Positions 28,063 to 37,889 of a DNA stretch of 64,000 nucleotides are shown here, piece by piece. This DNA is from Methylibium sp035476815 (GTDB lineage Bacteria > Pseudomonadota > Gammaproteobacteria > Burkholderiales > Burkholderiaceae_C), in NCBI GenBank assembly GCA_035476815.1, contig DATILD010000052.1, forward strand, positions 8,052-72,051. The letters are read 5' to 3'. The number at the start of each line of letters is the position of its first letter. The stretch's first letter is position 1. Both the position numbers and the translations under genes were made by a program. The notes under the pieces were generated by a model. That model worked only from the letters and a program-made list of their open reading frames with translations, made no database searches and had not been told where the DNA came from.

Positions 28063-29573
28063 CCGGCCGGTCGGGCGACGCCGCGCTGCGCCGCCAGCCA
28101 GCGCCACAGCGGCGGCGCCAGCAGCAGCAGCACGCACAGCGCCAGCACGCCGGCCGAGAGTGGCCGCTCGACCAGCACGCTCCAGCGGCCCTCGCCGATG
28201 CTGATGGCGTTGCGCAGCTGGGCCTCGGCCATCGGCCCGAGGATCATGCCGACGATCACCGGCGCGGTCGGGAAGTCGAAACGCCGCATCAGCACGCCGA
28301 GCAGGCCGATGCCGTAGAGCAGCAGCAGGTCGAAGGACGACTGGCGCATGCCGTAGACGCCGACCGTCGCGAAGATCAGGATGCCGGCGTAGAGCAGCGG
28401 CTTCGGGATCTTCAGCAGCTTCACCCACAGCCCGACCAGCGGCAGGTTCAGCACCAGCAGCATCAGGTTGCCGATGTAGAGCGAGGCGATCAGCGCCCAC
28501 ACCAGCGCCGCTGAGGTCTGGAACAGCGTCGGCCCCGGCTGGATGCCGTAGTTCTGGAACGCCGACAGCAGGATCGCGGTGGTGTTGGAGGTCGGGATGC
28601 CGAGCGTCAGCAGCGGCACCATCGCCGCGGTCACGCTGGCGTTGTTGGCCGCCTCGGGCCCGGCCACCCCTTCGATCGCGCCGACACGGCCGAACTCGGC
28701 CTGGTCGGGCCCCTTGGCCAGCCGCTTCTCGAGGCTGTAGGACAGGAAGGTCGGGATCTCGGTGCCACCGGCCGGCAGGGTGCCGAAGGGAAAGCCCAGC
28801 GCGGTGCCGCGCAGCCAGGCCGGCCAGGAGCGCCGCCAGTCGCGCGGGCTCATGCGCAGGCTCGACATCGCGTTGCGGCTCTCGACCACGCGGCCCTCGT
28901 AGAGCGCCAGGAACAGCGCCTCGCCGACCGCGAACAGCCCCACCGCCACCAGCACCACCTCGATGCCGTCGACCAGCTCCGGCACGCCCAGCGTGTAGCG
29001 TGCGGTGCCGGAGATCTGGTCGATGCCGATCAGGCCGATCGCCAGCCCGATGAAGAGCGACGTCATGCCGCGCAGCATGCTCGAGCCCAGCACCGCCGAC
29101 ACGGTGGTGAAGGCCAGCAGCATCAGCGCGAAGTACTCGGGCGGACCGAGCCGCAGCGCCCAGTCGGCGATGAAGGGCGAGAACAGCGTCACCAGCACCG
29201 TCGCCACCGAGCCGGCGACGAAGGAGCCGATTGCCGCGGTGGCCAGGGCCGCGCCGGCGCGGCCATGCTTGGCCATCAGGTTGCCCTCCATCGCGGTGAC
29301 CATCGAGCCGGTCTCGCCGGGCGTGTTCAGCAGGATCGAGGTGGTCGAGCCGCCATACATCGCGCCGTAGTAGATGCCGGCGAACATGATCATCGAGGCC
29401 GTCACCGGCACGTTGGCGGTGATCGGCAGCAGCATGGCCACCGTCAGCGCCGGGCCGATGCCCGGCAGCACGCCGACCGCGGTGCCGATGAAGCAGCCGA
29501 CGAAGGCCCACATCAGGTTGATCGGGGTGGCGGCGGTCGCGAAGCCGCTCAGCAGTTGCTGCCAGAGTTCCAT
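28059..29573 (-). CDS. tctA: Tripartite tricarboxylate transporter large membrane subunit TctA
   Basis: Main permease (504 residues, about 12 helices) of a TctCBA secondary uptake system for citrate-like carboxylates. Family blocks visible include VGVLPGIGPALTVAMLLPIT, GAMYGGSTTSILLNTPGE and FGTLPAGGTEIPTFLSYSLEKR. Last gene of the porin-tctC-tctB-tctA run. The actual substrate is not shown by the sequence. Confidence 0.95.
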   Translation of the reverse strand: MELWQQLLSGFATAATPINLMWAFVGCFIGTAVGVLPGIGPALTVAMLLPITANVPVTASMIMFAGIYYGAMYGGSTTSILLNTPGETGSMVTAMEGNLMAKHGRAGAALATAAIGSFVAGSVATVLVTLFSPFIADWALRLGPPEYFALMLLAFTTVSAVLGSSMLRGMTSLFIGLAIGLIGIDQISGTARYTLGVPELVDGIEVVLVAVGLFAVGEALFLALYEGRVVESRNAMSSLRMSPRDWRRSWPAWLRGTALGFPFGTLPAGGTEIPTFLSYSLEKRLAKGPDQAEFGRVGAIEGVAGPEAANNASVTAAMVPLLTLGIPTSNTTAILLSAFQNYGIQPGPTLFQTSAALVWALIASLYIGNLMLLVLNLPLVGLWVKLLKIPKPLLYAGILIFATVGVYGMRQSSFDLLLLYGIGLLGVLMRRFDFPTAPVIVGMILGPMAEAQLRNAISIGEGRWSVLVERPLSAGVLALCVLLLLAPPLWRWLAAQRGVARPAG

Positions 29574-29592
29574 GGCGGTGCTTCCTGGCGGC

Positions 29593-30102
29593 TCAGAGCC
29601 AGCCGGTCTTGGTCAGGCCCGGCAGCGTCAGCCCCAGGCCCTTGGTGAACAGCCAGTAGACCGGCGCCGACAGCGCCAGCCCGATCAGCGCGTCGCGGCC
29701 CAGCTGGCGCAGCGCGCCGGCCTGGCCCATCGACTGCCGAAAGCCCCGCGCCGCCAGCGCGAACAGCAGCGCGCACGACAGGATGAAGCCGAGCCGGCTG
29801 ATCAGCGCCGCGTTGAGCAGCAGGCCGGCCGAGACCCAGGCCATCGAGGTCCAGTCGGCCGGCGCGCCGGCCGCCTCCGCGGCCGCCGGCGGCGGTGCGG
29901 CTTCGGTGTCGGCGCGCGCCGCGGCGATCATCAGCAGCACGCCGCAGACCGCGAGCGCGGCGCTCACCAGCCAGGGCAGGAAGGCCGGGCCGACCCCGGC
30001 ATAGCCGGCCTCGCCATGGATCTGGCTGGCGCCGGCGGCCAGCAGCAGCGCCAGCAGCACGCTGCCGCCGCCGATCAGGGTCTGGGCGCGTCGTGGGGAC
30101 AT
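29593..30102 (-). CDS. tctB: Tripartite tricarboxylate transporter small membrane subunit TctB
   Basis: A 169-residue, four-helix TctB protein (helices near residues 8-25, 43-62, 90-118, 140-160). An Ala/Pro-rich linker separates helices 2 and 3. Sequence conservation is low in this family, so identification leans on size, topology and position 19 bp before tctA. ATG 30102 has GAGGCCGC upstream. Confidence 0.9.
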   Translation of the reverse strand: MSPRRAQTLIGGGSVLLALLLAAGASQIHGEAGYAGVGPAFLPWLVSAALAVCGVLLMIAAARADTEAAPPPAAAEAAGAPADWTSMAWVSAGLLLNAALISRLGFILSCALLFALAARGFRQSMGQAGALRQLGRDALIGLALSAPVYWLFTKGLGLTLPGLTKTGWL

Positions 30103-30133
30103 GCGGCCTCCTCGTTGGGGTCTCGAACGGTGA

Positions 30134-30156
30134 ACGCCCCGCCGCGGGCGGGGCGT
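30134..30156 (-). other. Stem-loop between tctC and tctB
   Basis: Perfect 10-bp stem ACGCCCCGCC/GGCGGGGCGT with a 3-nt loop, with no T-run in the direction of transcription. Such intercistronic stems commonly protect the upstream message from 3' decay. That would fit the need for more periplasmic TctC than membrane subunits. Confidence 0.6.
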
Positions 30157-30173
30157 CCGGGCGGGTCGGCAGC

Positions 30174-31148
30174 TCAGAGCATGCCGAGCTTGACCATCAG
30201 CGCGCGCAGCCGCGCATGGTCCTCGTCGACGAAGCGGGCGAACTCGTCGCCGCTCAGCAGCGCCGGGGTCCAGTTGTTCTTCTCGAGCGTCTCGGCCCAG
30301 GCCTTGGTCTTGGTGGCCTTGCCGACCGCGTCGACCAGCGCCTTGCGCTGCTCGGGCGTGATGCCGGCCGCGGCGTAGACGCCGCGCCAGTTGCCGATCG
30401 CGACGTCGATGCCCTGCTCCTTGAGCGTCGGGATGTCGACGCCCTTCAGCCGCGCCGGTGCGGTGATGCCGATCGGGCGCAGCTTGCCGGCCTTGATGAA
30501 TTCCTCCAGCTCGGCCAGGCCGCTGGTGCCCACGGTCACATGGCCGCCGAGCATCGCGATCACCGCCTCGCCGCCGCCCTTGAAGGGCACGTAGTTCATC
30601 TTCGCGACGTCGACGCCGGCGTCGCGCGCGATCATCGCCACGCTGACATGGTCGACCGAGCCCTTGGAGCCGCCGCCCCACTTGACGCTGCCCGGGTCCT
30701 TCTTCATCTGCTCGACCACGTCCTTCATGCTCTTGATCGGCGAGGCCGCCGGCACCACGAACACGTTGTACTCGGCCAGCAGGCGCGCGACCGGCGTCAC
30801 GTTGGCGAGCGAGACCGGCGGCTTGTTCTGCACGATCGCGCCGACCATGATCGCGCCGACCACGAGCATCGAATGGGCCTCGCCCTTGCTCGCGTTGGCG
30901 AACTGCGCCAGCGCGATCGTGCCGCCGGCGCCGCCCTTGTTCTCGTAGGTCACCGAGTCGGCGGCGCCCGCCTCCTGCAGCGCCTTGCCGATGCCGCGGC
31001 CGGTCTGGTCGTAGCCGCCGCCCGGGTTGGCGCCGATCATGATCTTGAAGTTGTCGCCGGCCTGCGCCGGGCCCGCGGCCAGCAGCGCGAGGGCCAGCAC
31101 GCTCGTCGCGGCCGGCAGCAGCAGGCGCTGCAGAAGGGAAGGCGTCAT
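30174..31148 (-). CDS. tctC: Tripartite tricarboxylate transporter substrate-binding protein TctC
   Basis: Periplasmic binding protein, 324 residues, with a signal peptide (LLLPAATSVLALALLAAGPAQAG, cleavage near residue 30). The mature domain has the Bug/TctC blocks IMIGANPGGGYDQTGRGIG and KNKG-type YENKGGAGGTIALAQF. ATG 31148 is chosen because it begins the signal peptide; the upstream in-frame extension is not conserved. It precedes tctB and follows the porin gene. Confidence 0.93.
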   Translation of the reverse strand: MTPSLLQRLLLPAATSVLALALLAAGPAQAGDNFKIMIGANPGGGYDQTGRGIGKALQEAGAADSVTYENKGGAGGTIALAQFANASKGEAHSMLVVGAIMVGAIVQNKPPVSLANVTPVARLLAEYNVFVVPAASPIKSMKDVVEQMKKDPGSVKWGGGSKGSVDHVSVAMIARDAGVDVAKMNYVPFKGGGEAVIAMLGGHVTVGTSGLAELEEFIKAGKLRPIGITAPARLKGVDIPTLKEQGIDVAIGNWRGVYAAAGITPEQRKALVDAVGKATKTKAWAETLEKNNWTPALLSGDEFARFVDEDHARLRALMVKLGML

Positions 31149-31286
31149 CGTCGGTCTCCTGTGAGAGGTGTCGGGCCGCGCGCCGAGGATCGGCGCGGCC
31201 GCTTCGTTGCTGTCTTCTCGCCCGACGGCGAGGCGTTGCGATCCGGTTTGATCTTCGCGCCGGTGCCGCCGGGTGTCCACCGCGGG

Positions 31287-32366
31287 TCAGAAGCGGTGCT
31301 GGATGCCGAAGCCGACACCGGTCTGGGTGTCGCCGAAGGCCACGTCGTCGCGCGACACGCCGACCACGCCGTCCTTGGCGTCGGCATGACCCGCCACCGC
31401 ATACACGTCGGTGCGCTTGGACAGCGCATAGCGCGCGCGCAGCACCAGCAGCGACGGGTCGTCGACGGTTGGCGCGGTGTTGCCGCTGCGGATGTCCTGC
31501 CGGTAGTAGGCCGCGGTCAGCGTCAGCGCCGGGACCGGCCGGTAGGTCGCGCCGATCCAAGCGGTGCGGCTCTGGTTGTCGCTGCCGCCGGCGGCGAAGG
31601 ACTTCTCGTAGTCGCGCAGCACGCCGAACAGCTTGACCGTGCCGAAGTCGTAGCTGGCGCCGACGTGGAAGGTGCGCGTGCGGTCGCGCTCGCTGGCGGT
31701 GGTGGTGCCGTTGATCTGCTCCCAGGTGCCGACCAGCGAGAGCGCGCCGAGGCTGTAGCCGAGGCCGAGGTTGTAGGTGGCGGCGTCCGAGGTCTGGCCC
31801 GCGACCTCGCCGAAGCCATAGCTGGCACCGACGCGCACGCCGGCGAACTCGCCGCGGTACTTCACCAGGTTGGAGACGCCGGTGACCATGCCGTCCTTGC
31901 GCGCACCGGTGGCGCCCGCCGAGGTGGCCCAGGAGTAGGCGGGCGCGTAGCCCATCGGGTCGAAGGCGATGATGAAGTCGTAGCTGGTGCTGTAGGAGCG
32001 GCCGACCACCAGCCGGCCGAAGCCACCGTCGAGCCCGACGTTGGCCTGGCGGCCGAACAGCGAGCTGCCGCCGGCGCCGGTGTCGACGGCGAGCTCGCCC
32101 TCGAGCTGGAAGATCGCCTTCAGGCCGCCGCCCAGGTCCTCGCTGCCGCGCAGGCCCCAGCGCGAGGTGTTCATGCCGCCCGAGTTCAGCGCCCAGCGCG
32201 AGTCGAGCGCGGCGTTGTTGTGGTTGCGGTACTCGAGGTAGCTGTCGAGCAGGCCGTACAGCGTCACGCTGCTCTGCGCGCAGGCGGGCGCGGCGCCGGC
32301 GGCCAGCGCGAGGGCCAGGACGGCGCGGGCCGCCGGGCTCGATGCGAGGGGGTTCAGGGGCTTCAT
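31287..32366 (-). CDS. Outer-membrane general porin (OmpC-like, 16-strand)
   Basis: A 359-residue trimeric-type porin. Signal peptide ARAVLALALAAGAAPACAQ precedes the mature start SSVTLYGLLDSYLEY typical of betaproteobacterial porins. SRWGLRGSEDLGGGLKAIFQLE follows, and the C-terminal Phe of GIQHRF is the usual outer-membrane assembly signal. As first gene of the tctCBA run and divergent from tctDE, it is probably the outer-membrane entry channel for the same carboxylates. Confidence 0.93.
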   Translation of the reverse strand: MKPLNPLASSPAARAVLALALAAGAAPACAQSSVTLYGLLDSYLEYRNHNNAALDSRWALNSGGMNTSRWGLRGSEDLGGGLKAIFQLEGELAVDTGAGGSSLFGRQANVGLDGGFGRLVVGRSYSTSYDFIIAFDPMGYAPAYSWATSAGATGARKDGMVTGVSNLVKYRGEFAGVRVGASYGFGEVAGQTSDAATYNLGLGYSLGALSLVGTWEQINGTTTASERDRTRTFHVGASYDFGTVKLFGVLRDYEKSFAAGGSDNQSRTAWIGATYRPVPALTLTAAYYRQDIRSGNTAPTVDDPSLLVLRARYALSKRTDVYAVAGHADAKDGVVGVSRDDVAFGDTQTGVGFGIQHRF

Positions 32367-32462
32367 GCGGGTCTCCTCTTGGACTGGTGGATGCGACGGC
32401 CGTGATGCTGCGGGGCACGGCGCGGTCGGCCTGTGCGCGTGAACCCGAAGGCCGGCGCCGGC

Positions 32463-32512
32463 GCTGTCAGCCGGCTGTCGAAAGCCGGGGCGGCGGCTGT
32501 CAATCGGCTGTC
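32463..32512. promoter_or_regulatory. Pair of 17-bp direct repeats, candidate TctD operators
   Basis: GCTGTCAGCCGGCTGTC (32463-32479) and GCTGTCAATCGGCTGTC (32496-32512) match at 15 of 17 positions and are 33 bp apart, three helical turns. Each also contains GCTGTC twice. They lie between divergent porin-tctCBA and tctDE, the expected place for sites of the OmpR-type regulator TctD. Confidence 0.5.
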
Positions 32513-32597
32513 CGGCGGTCGCCGCGGTGCTGCCCTCGGCGCCGATCGGGGCCCGCAGCGGCCCGATCGGCCGCCACTGCGGCGACACTCGCAGCCG

Positions 32598-33287
32598 ATG
32601 AAACTGCTGCTGGTCGAAGACGATCTCGCGATGGCCCAGGCGCTCCAGCTCGCGCTCGAGCGGCGCGGCTTCGAGGTCGCGCGCTGCGCCAACGGCAGCG
32701 AGGCGCTGCAGCGGCTGCGCCACGACCCGCCGGACCTCGCGCTGCTCGACCTCACCATCCCCGGGCTCGACGGCCTGCAGGTGCTGCACAAGGCGCGCGC
32801 CGACGGGCTCAGCGTGCCGATCGTGGTGCTGACGGCGCGCGGCGCGGTCGGCGACCGCGTGCAGGGCCTGAACGCCGGCGCCGACGACTACCTCGCCAAG
32901 CCCTTCGACCTCGACGAGCTGGAGGCGCGCATCCGCGCGCTGCTGCGCCGCCACGGTCGCGACCAGGGCACGCCGCAGCGCTGCGGGCGGCTCAGCCTGG
33001 AGCGCGAGTCGGGCGCGTTCTACGTCGGCGAGCAGGTGCTCGAGCTCACGCCGCGCGAGCAGGCGCTGCTGAAGGCGCTGATCGCCCAGCCGGGCCATGC
33101 GGTCTCGAAGGACAAGCTGTTCCGCGTCGTGTTCCCGATGGAGACCGAGATCCAGTTCGAGGCGATCGAGGTGGTCGCCTACCGGCTGCGCAAGAAGCTG
33201 GTCGGCTCGGGCGCGTCGCTGGTGACGCTGCGCGGCCTCGGCTACCTGCTGCGCGAGCAGGCCGCCGGCGGCGCGGCACCGGGCTGA
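32598..33287 (+). CDS. tctD: OmpR-family response regulator TctD
   Basis: A 229-residue regulator with an N-terminal receiver (acidic pocket EDD at 7-9, phospho-Asp51 in LALLDLTIPGLDG, Lys in LAKPFDL). A winged-helix DNA-binding domain follows (KDKLFRVVFPMETEIQFEAIEVVAYRLRKKL). The ELTPREQALLKALI segment is typical of OmpR/TctD proteins. It is paired with the kinase tctE 10 bp downstream and divergent from the carboxylate porin/transporter genes it presumably controls. Confidence 0.92.
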   Translation: MKLLLVEDDLAMAQALQLALERRGFEVARCANGSEALQRLRHDPPDLALLDLTIPGLDGLQVLHKARADGLSVPIVVLTARGAVGDRVQGLNAGADDYLAKPFDLDELEARIRALLRRHGRDQGTPQRCGRLSLERESGAFYVGEQVLELTPREQALLKALIAQPGHAVSKDKLFRVVFPMETEIQFEAIEVVAYRLRKKLVGSGASLVTLRGLGYLLREQAAGGAAPG

Positions 33288-33297
33288 GCGGCCGCCG

Positions 33298-34701
33298 ATG
33301 CGCCATTCGCTGCGCCGCTACCTGCTGGCCTGGATCGTCGGGCCGATCGCGCTGTTCGTGCTGTTCGACACCGTGAGCCTGTACCGCAGCGCGCTGGCCT
33401 CGATCAACGTGGCCTACGACCGCTCGCTGCTGGCCTCGGCGCGCTCGATCGGCGAGCTGCTGACGCTGAAGGACGGCCAGCTGCAGGTCGACCTGCCCTA
33501 CACCGCGCTCGAGATCTTCGCGGTCGGCAACTCCGGCCGCATGGTCTACCGCATCGACGGCTTCGACGGCGAGTTCGTCTCGGGCTATGCCGACCTGCCG
33601 CGCTACACCGGCACGATCCCGCAGCAGAGCGCCTACCAGGCGCTGGTCGATTTCGTCGATGCCGAGTACCAGGGCGAGCCGGTGCGCATGGCCGCGCTCT
33701 ACCAGCCGGTGGCCGGCGCCGGCGCGCGCGGCATGGCACGCATCCAGGTCGCCGAGACGCTGGAGGTGCGCGAGGCGCAGGCGCGCCAGATCCTGGTCGA
33801 CACGCTGTGGCGCCAGGCGCTGCTGATCGCGGTGGTCGGCCTGGTGACCTGGGTCGTGGTGGCGCGCGCGCTGCGCCCGGTCGAGGCGCTGCGGCGCGAA
33901 CTGCGCGCACGTGACGACCGCGACCTGTCGCCGCTGGCCACGTCGGACCTGCCGAGCGAGCTGCAGCCGGTGGTCGGCGCCGCCAACGAGCTGATGCAGC
34001 GCATGGCGCGGCTGGTCGACCTGCAGCGCCGCTTCGTGCGCGATGCCTCGCACCAGCTGCGCACGCCGCTGGCGGTGCTGAAGATCCAGGCCCAGAACGG
34101 CCTGGCCGGCCATGCCGACGCGCGCGCCACGCTGGCCGAGATGGAGCTGACGGTCGACCGCGCGACCCGGCTGGCCAACCAGATGCTCGCGCTCGCCAAG
34201 GTCGAGCAGGTGCACAACGCCTCGCCGCCCGAGACGGTCGACCTGAACGAGGTGGCGGCCGAGGTCGCGCTCGACCTGGCGCCGCTGATGGCCGACAAGG
34301 CGATCGACTTCGAGCTGGTCGCCCCCGACGCCGCGGTGCCGGTGCGCGGCCATGCCTGGATGCTGCGCGAGCTGGTGCGCAACCTGCTGCACAACGCGGT
34401 ACGCGCCACGCCGCCGGGCGCGGCGCTGGCGCTGCGGATCGAGCGCGACGCGGCCGAGGCGCGGCTGGTGGTGCGCGACAGCGGCCCGGGTATCGGCGCC
34501 GAGCAGCGCGAGCACCTGTTCGAGCCCTTCCACACCGGCCACCCGACCAGCGGCAGCGGGCTGGGCCTGACGATCTGCCGCGAGGTCTGCGAGCGCCTCG
34601 GCGGCCGCATCGAGCTGCGCAACCGCGGCGGCGACGCCGCGCCGCTGGGGCTGGACGCGGTGGCGGCCTTCCCGCTGGCCGCGCGACAATCGGCGCCGTG
34701 A
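33298..34701 (+). CDS. tctE: Sensor histidine kinase TctE
   Basis: A 467-residue membrane kinase. Two helices (LLAWIVGPIALFVLFDTVSL and ALLIAVVGLVTWVVVARAL) flank a periplasmic sensor domain of about 150 residues. HAMP-like and HisKA regions (DASHQLRTPLAVLKIQAQ) and the HATPase (LVRNLLHNAVRATP, DSGPGIG, GSGLGLTICREV) follow. It probably senses a tricarboxylate and phosphorylates TctD. The stop overlaps the next gene as GTGA. Confidence 0.92.
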   Translation: MRHSLRRYLLAWIVGPIALFVLFDTVSLYRSALASINVAYDRSLLASARSIGELLTLKDGQLQVDLPYTALEIFAVGNSGRMVYRIDGFDGEFVSGYADLPRYTGTIPQQSAYQALVDFVDAEYQGEPVRMAALYQPVAGAGARGMARIQVAETLEVREAQARQILVDTLWRQALLIAVVGLVTWVVVARALRPVEALRRELRARDDRDLSPLATSDLPSELQPVVGAANELMQRMARLVDLQRRFVRDASHQLRTPLAVLKIQAQNGLAGHADARATLAEMELTVDRATRLANQMLALAKVEQVHNASPPETVDLNEVAAEVALDLAPLMADKAIDFELVAPDAAVPVRGHAWMLRELVRNLLHNAVRATPPGAALALRIERDAAEARLVVRDSGPGIGAEQREHLFEPFHTGHPTSGSGLGLTICREVCERLGGRIELRNRGGDAAPLGLDAVAAFPLAARQSAP

Positions 34702-35108
34702 CGGCGACTCCTTCCCCCGGCGTGCGGCTCGACAAGTGGCTGTGGGCCGCGCGCTTCTTCAAGACCCGCAGCCTGGCGGCCGACGAGATCGGCAAGCACC
34801 GCGTGCAGGTCAACGGCCAGGTCGCCAAGGCCTCGCGCGAGCTCAAGCCCGGCGACGAGGTCGCGCTGCGCCAGGGCGCGGTCGCGCGCACCGTGACCGT
34901 GCGCGGACTCAGCCACGTGCGCGGGCCGGCGCCGGTCGCCCAGGCGCTGTACGAGGAGACCGCCGCCAGCCTGGCCGCCCGCGAGGCCCAGGCCAGCCAG
35001 CGCCGGCTGGCGCCGGAGCCGGCGCTGGCGATCGAACAGGGCCGCCCGACCAAGCGCGACCGCCGCCAGCTCGCCGACTGGGACCGCTGGAGCGCCACGC
35101 TCGATTGA
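34698..35108 (+). CDS. hslR: S4-domain RNA-binding protein (Hsp15/HslR-like)
   Basis: A 136-residue basic protein. The N-terminal S4 domain reads VRLDKWLWAARFFKTRSLA...VQVNGQVAKASRELKPGDEV, the Hsp15 pattern. Hsp15 binds stalled 50S subunits that carry nascent chain. The C-terminal tail is Lys/Arg/Gln-rich. The GTG start lies in the tctE stop (GTGA). The following genes are heat-shock genes, but the sigma-32 promoter lies after this gene. Confidence 0.87.
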   Translation: MTATPSPGVRLDKWLWAARFFKTRSLAADEIGKHRVQVNGQVAKASRELKPGDEVALRQGAVARTVTVRGLSHVRGPAPVAQALYEETAASLAAREAQASQRRLAPEPALAIEQGRPTKRDRRQLADWDRWSATLD

Positions 35109-35137
35109 CCCGGCGGTTCGTCGCTCGGAAAAACCCT

Positions 35138-35165
35138 CTTGAAATCGAGGTCGGTGCCCCCAGTT
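35138..35165 (+). promoter_or_regulatory. Sigma-32 (heat-shock) promoter of grpE
   Basis: CTTGAAA, 13 bp, CCCCAGTT: near-perfect match to the RpoH consensus CTTGAAA-N13-CCCCATNT. It ends 40 bp before the grpE ATG, so grpE (and possibly dnaK/dnaJ by read-through) is heat induced. Confidence 0.85.
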
Positions 35166-35205
35166 GCCGCCGGTCCCCGCGATTTCGACGCCTTCCCTCC
35201 CGACC

Positions 35206-35745
35206 ATGGCCCATCCCGAACCGACCGACGCCTCCGCCGCCGACACCCCGCCCGAGGCGGCCGCCGCCCCGGCCGCCGATGCCCTCCCCACCCCCGAACA
35301 ACGCATCGCCGAGCTCGAAGCCAAGCAGATCGAACTGGCCGACGCCTACCTGCGCGGCAAGGCCGAGGTCGAGAACATCCGTCGCCGCTCGGACGAGGAG
35401 ATGAGCAAGGCACGCAAGTTCGCCGTCGAATCCTTCGCCGAGAGCCTGCTGCCGGTCAAGGACAGCCTGGAGGCCGCACTCGCGATCGAGAACGCCTCGG
35501 TCGACCAGCTGCGCGAGGGCACCCACGCGACGCTGCGCCAGCTCGGCCAGGCGCTCGAGCGCAACAAGGTGCTCGAGATCGCGCCGCCCGCCGGCACCAA
35601 GTTCGACCCCCACCAGCACCAGGCGATCAGCGTGGTGCCGGCCGAGCAGGAGGCCAACACCGTGGTCGCCGTGCTGCAGAAGGGCTATCTGATCGCCGAC
35701 CGGGTGCTGCGCCCGGCCCTCGTCACCGTCGCGGCGCCGAAATAG
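35206..35745 (+). CDS. grpE: Nucleotide exchange factor GrpE
   Basis: A 179-residue DnaK cochaperone that releases ADP. The N terminus is disordered (Ala/Pro/Asp-rich, 1-40). A long coiled coil (RIAELEAKQIELADAYLRGKAEVENIRRR) follows, then a beta domain ending LIADRVLRPALVTVA. ATG 35206 is downstream of the heat-shock promoter; the in-frame TTG at 35164 falls inside that promoter and is rejected. Confidence 0.95.
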   Translation: MAHPEPTDASAADTPPEAAAAPAADALPTPEQRIAELEAKQIELADAYLRGKAEVENIRRRSDEEMSKARKFAVESFAESLLPVKDSLEAALAIENASVDQLREGTHATLRQLGQALERNKVLEIAPPAGTKFDPHQHQAISVVPAEQEANTVVAVLQKGYLIADRVLRPALVTVAAPK

Positions 35746-35774
35746 GCCGCCCGCCCCGCTTGAACCCGCCGAAG

Positions 35775-35783
35775 TTATCCACA
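35775..35783 (+). promoter_or_regulatory. DnaA-box-like 9-mer upstream of dnaK
   Basis: TTATCCACA exactly matches the high-affinity DnaA box. It sits in the imperfect palindrome AAGTTATCCACAACTT, 44 bp before the dnaK ATG. A second identical 9-mer lies in the xseA-exbB gap. Confidence 0.45.
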
Positions 35784-35826
35784 ACTTCCGGACAACCCGA
35801 CTTTCGTTTCTGAGGAGCACACGACC

Positions 35827-37791
<1,965 letters not shown>

Positions 37792-37826
37792 TCCGCGGGA
37801 CGGCCCCCGCGGCCGCCCCGGCATCG

Positions 37827-37863
37827 CGCCGCGCCCGAGCCCGACGGCTCCGCGCGGCGGTTT
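37827..37863 (+). terminator. Hairpin with short T-run between dnaK and dnaJ
   Basis: Arms CGCCGCGC/GCGCGGCG enclose an inner GAGCC/GGCTC stem and are followed by GTTT-CCTT. A smaller stem CCGCGGG/CCCGCGG lies at 37793-37812. They probably give partial termination or mRNA protection, lowering dnaJ relative to dnaK. Confidence 0.55.
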
Positions 37864-37889
37864 CCTTCCTGCCTGCCTGAGACCTGCCC

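Noticed and set aside
35164..35205. TTG start extending GrpE by 14 residues
   Set aside because: It lies inside the sigma-32 -10 element; the message would not contain it.
35759..35785. Second sigma-32 promoter directly before dnaK (CTTGAAC...)
   Set aside because: The -35 half is present, but no CCCCATNT-like element is found at the right spacing.
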